Program-made: the position numbers and the translations under genes
Source: Eucalyptus grandis
Lineage: Eukaryota; Streptophyta; Magnoliopsida; Myrtales; Myrtaceae
Length of the DNA: 64,000 nucleotides
Direction: 5' to 3'
Assembly (NCBI RefSeq): GCF_016545825.1
Contig: NC_052619.1
Location: 5,657,501 to 5,721,500 of the forward strand
Shown: one piece after another, positions 57,090 to 64,000 of the stretch
Layout: the number at the start of each line of letters is the position of its first letter
Numbering within the stretch: the first letter of the stretch is position 1
The notes under the pieces: generated by a model
What the model was told of the DNA's origin: nothing
The model's input: the letters and a program-made list of their open reading frames with translations, nothing else
Database searches by the model: none

Positions 57090-57431
57090 AACTCAATAGA
57101 TATAGGATAAAAATTTAAGAGAACCATATTTGGAGGATTGACACGCGCGCGCACCCGGCCGAGTTTCCCCGGCTGGGCCTCTTCATTAGGTTGTACCTTG
57201 CCAGGAATTTAACCCGGGATCGGCATTGCGACCTTCTGAGGGGGTCCCCCGGCTCCTCATTGGGAAGTTTGTGTGGCGGGACCCTGTGGGCCGGTATCTT
57301 TTTCGAGGCCCGGATCCCGATCTCTATTCGGACTTTCCCGGTAGTCAAAGCCTTTTTAAGGTCATACTTAGGACCAAAACTCAATAGATATAGGATAAAA
57401 ATTTAAGAAAACCATATTTGGAGGATTGACA
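57090..57431. repeat. 54-bp direct repeats flanking a GC-rich 234-bp insert
   Basis: Copies at 57090-57143 and 57378-57431 differ by one base (both contain CAATAGATATAGGATAAAAA). Between them 57144-57377 is GC-rich, unlike its surroundings. On the minus strand it contains CCCGGGTTAAATTCCTGG, loosely like a Pol III B box. The minus-strand frame at 57115-57384 is not a recognised protein. Confidence 0.8.
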
Positions 57432-58440
57432 TTTCGCTCAACACAACATTCTAAAATCTGCTATATCTATGATCAAATGAAAAGTTCATCAACTTGATTG
57501 CCAAATTAGTGAATGAACTCAAGTGGAATTTGCGTCGGTAATTCTGATGGTTTGGTCATGTTAATCATAAGTTTTATTAGATTATTTTCGTCAATATTCT
57601 TTTGTTAATTATTATTAATTTGAAAATTGATTTGTTTTTATTACACATGAGAATTGATTTGATTGGATTCATTTTTCTTTTTGGTTGGAATTAGATTGCA
57701 ATAATTGGAAATGAGAAAGATTTGGCACTCTTGAGATGGAGGTGATACCAAGAAAGTCTTAAGCTTATCATGTATGTGCCAATTCAATCATAAACATTTC
57801 AATTGTGCCAATTAAATATTCAATCTTTTGATTATTTGCTAATGCAATTCATCTAGTCAATTTTGGCTAGAAATTAATAATATAAACATTGACTATCATA
57901 CCTGCAATGATTAACATTAACATGAATAATTTTATAATTATTTTTTTATTCTTTTATATTCTTTTTTTTTTCCAACTATGGGTCGAAAAAGTTGTCGGCC
58001 TCCTACAAGGGCCAAAGACCCTCGCCATACCCCTCGCCTAGATTAAGCAAGGGACAACACCCTTGTTTATTGGCTGGCAAGGGCTGGGCTAGGTTACCGT
58101 GACCCTCATCCATACCAAGTCAGGGTTGTTGGTCATTAGTAGTCTAGGATTATAAAAGATAAAAGAAAAAAAATGAATTAAAATAAAATGTCAAAATATT
58201 TGAAAATTTTGAAAAGATAATAAATTATAAATTTAATTTATGTCATTGTCGATCATGTTGTATAAAGGATGACCAACGTTCATGTCAGCAATTTTCAGTA
58301 AAAAATTGGTGGTATAGACTATGTTGGTTAATTGTTTTAGATTCAATTAATAAAATTAAAAAGTTTAAAATTGGATTGGAATAAATACGTTAGAATTTTG
58401 ATTTTTGTTTTTATTTTTGTTGGTACTTTTTCCCATTTTG
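57432..58440. other. Gene-free DNA with dispersed repeat copy 2
   Basis: 57770-58400 repeats the design of 14390-15000: CAATCATAAACATTTCAATT, a T-rich tract, a GC-rich core (57980-58150, CCCTCGCC, GCAAGGG) and A-rich arms. 58440 onward is the promoter/leader of the next gene, with CCTCCT and GGCGGC runs. Confidence 0.5.
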
Positions 58441-58849
58441 AAACATTTAGTTAAACAGATATTTTTTTTCTTTGTTTTACTATGCCCTCCGTTTCTCACA
58501 GTCCCTTCCTCCTCCTCATCCGTCGGCCATCACCACCTTCGACGGCGGCGGCGGCTCAGTAGGTCGGTCTCCCTCTCCATCCCCTTCCTCCTCCTCCTCC
58601 TCCTCCCCCCGATCGACCGGCGTCGGCCCTCGCGATCCCCGCTCCGGCGCAATCGCACGGTGAGTCCGTCTCCCTCTCGCGCGTCCCCGCCGCTTTCGGC
58701 GAGCATTCGGTGTGAGATTCCTTCGATTTTTCCCCCCGTCGCAATCGGTGAAGTGCTTCGCTTTTAGGTCTTCGTTAGTTCCGTCTCTGCCTAAAGTTCG
58801 CTGCTTGTTCGGCGTTGGCGGCTGATTCCGGACCCTCTCGTGTCGGATT

Positions 58850-61800
58850 ATGGAGGATTTGGATGCGGACGTTCATCGAGCAGCTGAGGTTCCCGATACG
58901 CCCGACAGATTGGCCGCGCGGCGTGGCAAGAGTGGAATCGAGGCGAGAGTGAACTCGCTTGCGCCGGGTTCTTCGAATCAGAAATCCCCGAATTGGCTCG
59001 GGGGCGGCGGCGGCGGGCGAGCGGCGAATGGGACCGGTCGGGACCCGAGATTGCAGATTGGCCCTCCTAAAAGGGTTCTGAGCGCCGTTGAATCCGGTCG
59101 CCGCGGTGACTCTGTCAGGGACTCGTCGTCAGATGATCCGAGTGATTCGCAGCGTCGCTTGTTTAGGAGGGCAGCAGGGAATGGGCACGTTAGACCTGAG
59201 TCCAGACAGTCTTCTGGCGCTGAGAATGCGGAGAGAGGGAAGGGTGCTTTGATCGGAGGTCCTAGGTCATTCGCTTATGCAGAAAAAGGTGCTTCTTTGA
59301 ATGCAATTCGACGCAATGGGCACAATGGAGTTCTTAAATCGGCTGAGCCGTTTGGTGATTCAGAAGGTTTTCTAGCTGATGGCTTTCGAAGAATAGAAAT
59401 GAAAACTGATCATGAACGTTCTTACCCTTGTTCTGATTCTTTTCAGACATTGAACAGGTTCAGTAAGGGCAAAGAGAAGCTAGATGAAAGTGCATGCAAA
59501 TATTCTGGTTCGATTATGTTTGGTGAGAAATCAATTGATGTGCCAAGGGATTTGCATGAAAAATCTTCAAAACATGTACCTCAGTCTCCTAAAAGTGTAT
59601 CTTCTCCAAGATATGTTGGACAGAAAAGGTTGGTCAGAAATGGTTGTATCTCTCCACTTAATATAGCAACAAAGGAAAAAGAATTAGCTGAAAAAGAGAG
59701 TAGTAATGCTGAAGATAGTACTCGTGATAGAAATAAAGGAAAAGGGATATTGATGCATCCTTGTACATCAGAGAAGCAAGAGGCAAAACTTTTGGATATC
59801 TCGACCAGGTAGTATGTTCAGATGCTATGTGAATTCCATTAAGGAACTTGAATGTGTAATGCTTTTGAATGATATCTAATTGTCTAGATGATAATCTTGC
59901 TTTGCATTATATTTTTTCTAGTCTCCTTATGCATAACCTCTTTAACCATTTTACCTTCCTAAATAGTTACAATTTACATCTATAAATTCCTCAATGCTTG
60001 TGTTAGGGCTAAATCTGCAACCGTTGCCTTGTTCATACTGACTGCTTATCTCTGACAATCACAGACATTCTGAAGAAGAATTGTTGGGTCTGATAAACAT
60101 ACCTGTGTCTTTGGCAAACGTCTCTTTCTCTGTGTTTGGGTTTCAAGCAATGCAAAATTCTCTTTTGAATGAAGACCATATTTGGTTGCATGGACTGATA
60201 TTTGAATAGGTTTTGCTGCAATCAATTTGAAGAACTAGTCTAGCTTAGATTCAATGATCTTGCGACGCTTTCTTATTGACCCCAAGAGTCTCAATGGGCG
60301 AATTAGATGTCATCCATTTTGTCAGCTCTTTTTTTTGCAGACTGTCAACTCACATGGTTGGTCACTGTGCAGGAGACCTATTATTCTTGGGGAGGATAAG
60401 GGAACCAATGACACCCCTGTTAATTTGGGCAAAGGATGTGAGAGACTTGGTGGATGGAGAACTACACATGCCCATGCTAAGAAAGCACGCCATGGCTCTG
60501 AAACTGACGATTTGCTGCCTGGCGGAACTGATAGTGCTGGAAACTTATTCCAGAATTGTGATAATATAGTGGGGAGAAGAGCGAGCAGCTATCCTCATAA
60601 CAGCACTAGTTGTGGTAATATTGCAAACAAGGATACACATCAATTAATTTCCGAGATTGTTTCTGAGGCAGGCCAAACACATGGATGGCCAAATTCTACA
60701 AGAACTTCCACTAGAAGACAAAACAATAAGGAAGTATCTTTTGGGAATGGCAATTCTCGCAACAGATCAGTTTCTAATAACTCAGATGTTATCAACCTGG
60801 TCTCACCCAGGTATTCTAGAAATCCATCATCTGCTAGACAACTTAGGCATCAACATCAAGGGGCTTCTTCTTCAGTTATTGAAATTGATGACACGTCACC
60901 TGGAATTGGTCAATCTGGTACACCTATTCTAGATACTCTCAGTAGTTTTGAATCAGATTCTAGGTTGAGACAACTGGAAGCAGACGAGATGTTGGCTCGT
61001 GAACTTCAAGAACAACTATACAACGATTCACCGATGCTTGGAAATGGGGAGGTTGTAGTATTGTTTTGTTTAATGTTGAGATTGTAGCATGTATGTGTTT
61101 GGCTTATGAATTGTTTGCCAATTTTGTTGTTTGCCGGCATTTGAGCAGATGGATGAATACCTGGCTAGATTACTACAGCAGGAGGAGAATGTAGGTGGAA
61201 ATTCATCTACTTCTGTTAGAAGTCATCGTCGAACTGGTCATGTAAGTGTAATCATTCGTTGCTCATTTAAGTAGAGGTGCCATTCTTTTTTCCTTTGGGG
61301 GGTAAGCAAGAAAATCATTCATCCAAAAGGCAGGGTGGATTGCTTCCTGCAATATGACAAACTATGAACACCTTACATCAGCCATAGTTCCCCTTTCACT
61401 ATACGTTTAACAACCAAAGATCTCATATATGTAATCATTCCAATATCGTTGGATGACAATCTGTTTGCATCACACACAGTCGACTAAAAGATTGTATTTA
61501 TATTACAATGTTACATTGTGAATTCTTTTATTTGTTGCACCCATATATGATAGAGATTGGCACAGCAGGCTAGTGTAAGTATTAAGGTAGGCAAAGCTTT
61601 CCCTTTAAGATGTTCTGCAACCCAATCAAACTCCTGATTCCAGCCTGCTACTCTCTTAAACTCTTAAACTTGCTTTGACAAATCACAACCAAAGAAAAGA
61701 TGATCTCTGTTTTCATCACTTAACTGACAAAACACAGAAAGGCCTAGTATCAAGCTTTCACTTGATCATTTTGATAGTCTATTGTGTACAGCAAGCCAAA

Positions 61801-63516
61801 AAGTAAAGCTATGCTTAGAAATTTTCAGATAAGTCAAATCAGCTTGATCGGTTATGATTGTACCAGTAAAGGTGTGGAGACCTCTTTTTTTTCCAAAGAA
61901 GAGGAAAAAGTATGTGGTAGCTTTATTTTTCTCCTCAATTTAAATGCCAACTATGGTCTTTCCCGTGACTCTTGGTTTTCTAAAACTTACACTTGATCAG
62001 ATGCTTAGCTTCTGCTATATGCATGAAGATTTTTATTTTAGTGCTTGGTGGAGCTAAGTCAATTTGAGAGTTACCTCAGTGAGTTGAGAATAATTAATTT
62101 CTCATGGAGCTTCTTTTGACTTAATGCCTCGGAGTTGCATTTCCAATTCTTCTTTCATGAAAAGAGCTCTTGCATTGCTATCTATTTGGTGTGTAAGGAA
62201 TAACTTTATCTCAGGAGATTGGCTCTCCTGATATTGACCTATCCAATGCATGCTTTACCTGAGGGCTATTGGCTCTATGTAGATTGCTGATATGATCTCT
62301 GGTTTAGGGTGCCCTTTATTTATAGCAGTTATCTTTTTTCCCTTAAACCAAAGTATACTTAAGCTTATTAAGCGAAATGTTCATCCTAAGAAATGGCTAA
62401 GTTTTGAGAATCCTGAGCTTATTCAAGCTTGTTGAGTTGGACAAAATTATCTGAAATGGATTAAACAACGTGTTGATCTAGCAATTCATATGATCTTTTA
62501 ATTTGTAGATTTACATCTACTTTTCAATGAAATGTTGATGCTCAGTAAAGATCATTTTTTTTTGTTTCATGTACGTCAATGCAGGGAAATTCATTCCAAA
62601 CACGTTCACGAAGGCAACCCCTGCCACGGTCTTTTCAGAACCTTTCAAATAGGAGAGGTACAGAGGCACGAGTTCCTGTACGTGCAAGACTTCAGCAGTC
62701 TAGGAGGACCATTTCTCAATCACCCTCCTCATTTGTATCTGGCGAGAGGACTCTTCATTTTCCATTAAATATGGATCTCGACATGGTATCTCCTGTGTGT
62801 CTTTATTTATTTTTCAGGTTTCTTTTCTTGTATCTTCCCTTGTATGAAGTTACATTTGATTCTATGAAGATACATCTGATGCTTAGATAAATTTGTTACT
62901 TCTGAGAATGACGTGTGATGAATAGAGTAGCCTTCCCATACTAGTGGGAATCTCTATCAATTACTGAACTAAACCAAGCCAAACACAACTTCTGAAAGAA
63001 AAGCAATCCAAACCTTTTGAACCTCCCTTAGGAAAGTCAGGAAGCAAACCTTAGACATGAATACTTTACTGGCTCTAATGGTTTTCATTTCCCATTGCTA
63101 AATCATATTGTTACTCACAATGTCAATTGGGTTTCGCTTTGGGTTGTTGGTTTGTTGAAAGACATAAATATGATGTGAAAGTCATGGGATGGGGGATATT
63201 TGATTTATGTCTTTGGTATCTGTTCTTTTCACTTCCTTTTCTTTTATTGAATCTGTCACTTCGTGTTGGTTGCACTGCAAATTCTGATGGCACGATTAGT
63301 TCATTTCTTTGGAAGAGGTTCTTTTATCTGGTTTGTGATCTGGTTATGTTTTCCTGCTGGCTGTTTTACATAGGCTGAGCTTGTCACAGCTAATTGAAAA
63401 TTGGCCTTTGTGTTGCAGAGGATGGATATATTGGAAGCACTGGAAACTGCATTGGGAGACGTCAGTGACATAGGATTGTCCGGTAGCATTTATCAAACTC
63501 AGCGTGATTTTAATGA
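58850..63516 (+). CDS. Probable RING-type E3 ligase, 5' part (gene runs off the window)
   Basis: Exons 58850-59808, 60373-61051, 61149-61241, 62585-62785 and 63419-63516; GT-AG with consistent phases, 676 codons so far. The start MEDLDADVHRAAEVPDTPDR follows a GC-rich leader (58446-58849). The protein is hydrophilic, Ser/Arg/Asn-rich and disordered, with a Gly run (about residues 51-56). A helical segment LRQLEADEMLARELQEQLYN ends exon 2, MDEYLARLLQQEEN is exon 3, and MDILEALETALGD leads to IYQTQRDFNE in exon 5. From memory, these LARELQEQL / LARxLQQEE and QRDFNE-type segments precede the C-terminal RING-H2 domain in large plant RING E3 ligases. The RING itself would lie beyond 64000, so the class is an inference. 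The rest of the window (63517-64000) is intron. Confidence 0.82.
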
Positions 63517-64000
63517 GTAAGATCACTATCTATCTATCCGCTGACCTGGACTTTCATGCTATTTGTTATTTGAAGCCGGCGATTGATTTTTTGTGTATCT
63601 TCAGCATCTCAGTCTTTAGATTGGTTATTTGTGGTTTTGACTGAACATCACATTTTATTCAAGTGCTTACTTAATCAAGATTGGATACTTAGGTTGAACC
63701 CTGGCCTTCGCTGTTGCTTGTGTTAAATGCTGTGCATCAGGTTATTTTCATACTATCGTGTGTGCTGCCTGAACTTGGTTTCTTTCTGTGACTAGTATTG
63801 TAGAAAAAATTGATCTTTTTCACCTAGAAGACAATTTTGTTTGACTAAAGTGATGTGAAAATTCTCCTAAAGTTTTTTTTGTTGAAGACAGAAATAGAAA
63901 GTTTCTTAAAGTGACGGATGAAATTTGAGACACAATAAAGCCAGTTGTCTTTCTTAAGAAATCGTAGTGGTGCAGTTCTTTGCATTGGTGTTTGTGCTTA

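Noticed and set aside
1..64000. CRISPR arrays, operons, bacterial promoters
   Set aside because: Spliced genes and plant transposons show this is nuclear plant DNA; no regularly spaced repeat array was seen.

Overview
This window is nuclear DNA from a flowering plant. Genes have GT-AG introns, AT-rich introns and intergenic DNA, GC-richer exons, and many nested transposable elements. The proteins (VAMP72 R-SNARE, SDI/POLLENLESS3-like TPR protein, COQ6, chalcone-synthase-type enzyme, RING-E3-like protein) are typical of a eudicot. The abundant short elements with a GTTTGGTAAC-type terminus and a GC-rich core recall woody Myrtales, but the family cannot be fixed from sequence alone.

Layout: 0-3.8 kb is intergenic with one MITE-like element. 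3.85-7.3 kb (+) is a complete five-exon VAMP72-type R-SNARE. 9.8-12.3 kb (-) is a complete four-exon TPR gene of the SDI1/SDI2 (POLLENLESS3-like) family. 12.3-17.2 kb holds no gene. 17.2-23.1 kb (-) is a nine-exon COQ6 flavin monooxygenase of ubiquinone synthesis. 26.1-27.7 kb (-) is a complete two-exon, 389-residue type III polyketide synthase with an altered starter pocket and a G-box/MYB promoter. 28-35 kb is transposon-rich, including a 1.65-kb PIF/Harbinger-like element that itself carries a 0.64-kb element. 35.26-39.31 kb is bounded by a matched inverted terminal repeat and a TTT direct repeat. It encloses 3' exons of a PPR-like gene, a second exon-like fragment and a GC-rich palindromic array, and is best read as a gene-capturing (Pack-type) transposon. 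40.66-49.55 kb is a decayed Copia LTR retrotransposon with intact LTRs and 5-bp target duplication, into which a 2.9-kb solo-LTR-like element has inserted. 50.6 kb carries a SINE, 53.7-54.3 kb a foldback element, 54.5-55.2 kb a MITE, and 55.2-56.7 kb a 5'-truncated LINE inserted at that MITE's edge. 58.85 kb to the right edge (+) is the 5' part of a gene that looks like a RING-type E3 ligase, whose RING domain would lie outside the window.

The host genes do not form a pathway. They cover secretion, sulfur/pollen-related TPR function, mitochondrial quinone synthesis, polyketide/flavonoid synthesis and probable ubiquitination. About half or more of the window looks like transposon-derived DNA, much of it in nested insertions whose order can be read from target-site duplications. 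Exon limits were found by hand from splice consensus, reading-frame phase and family alignment from memory; no database search was run.
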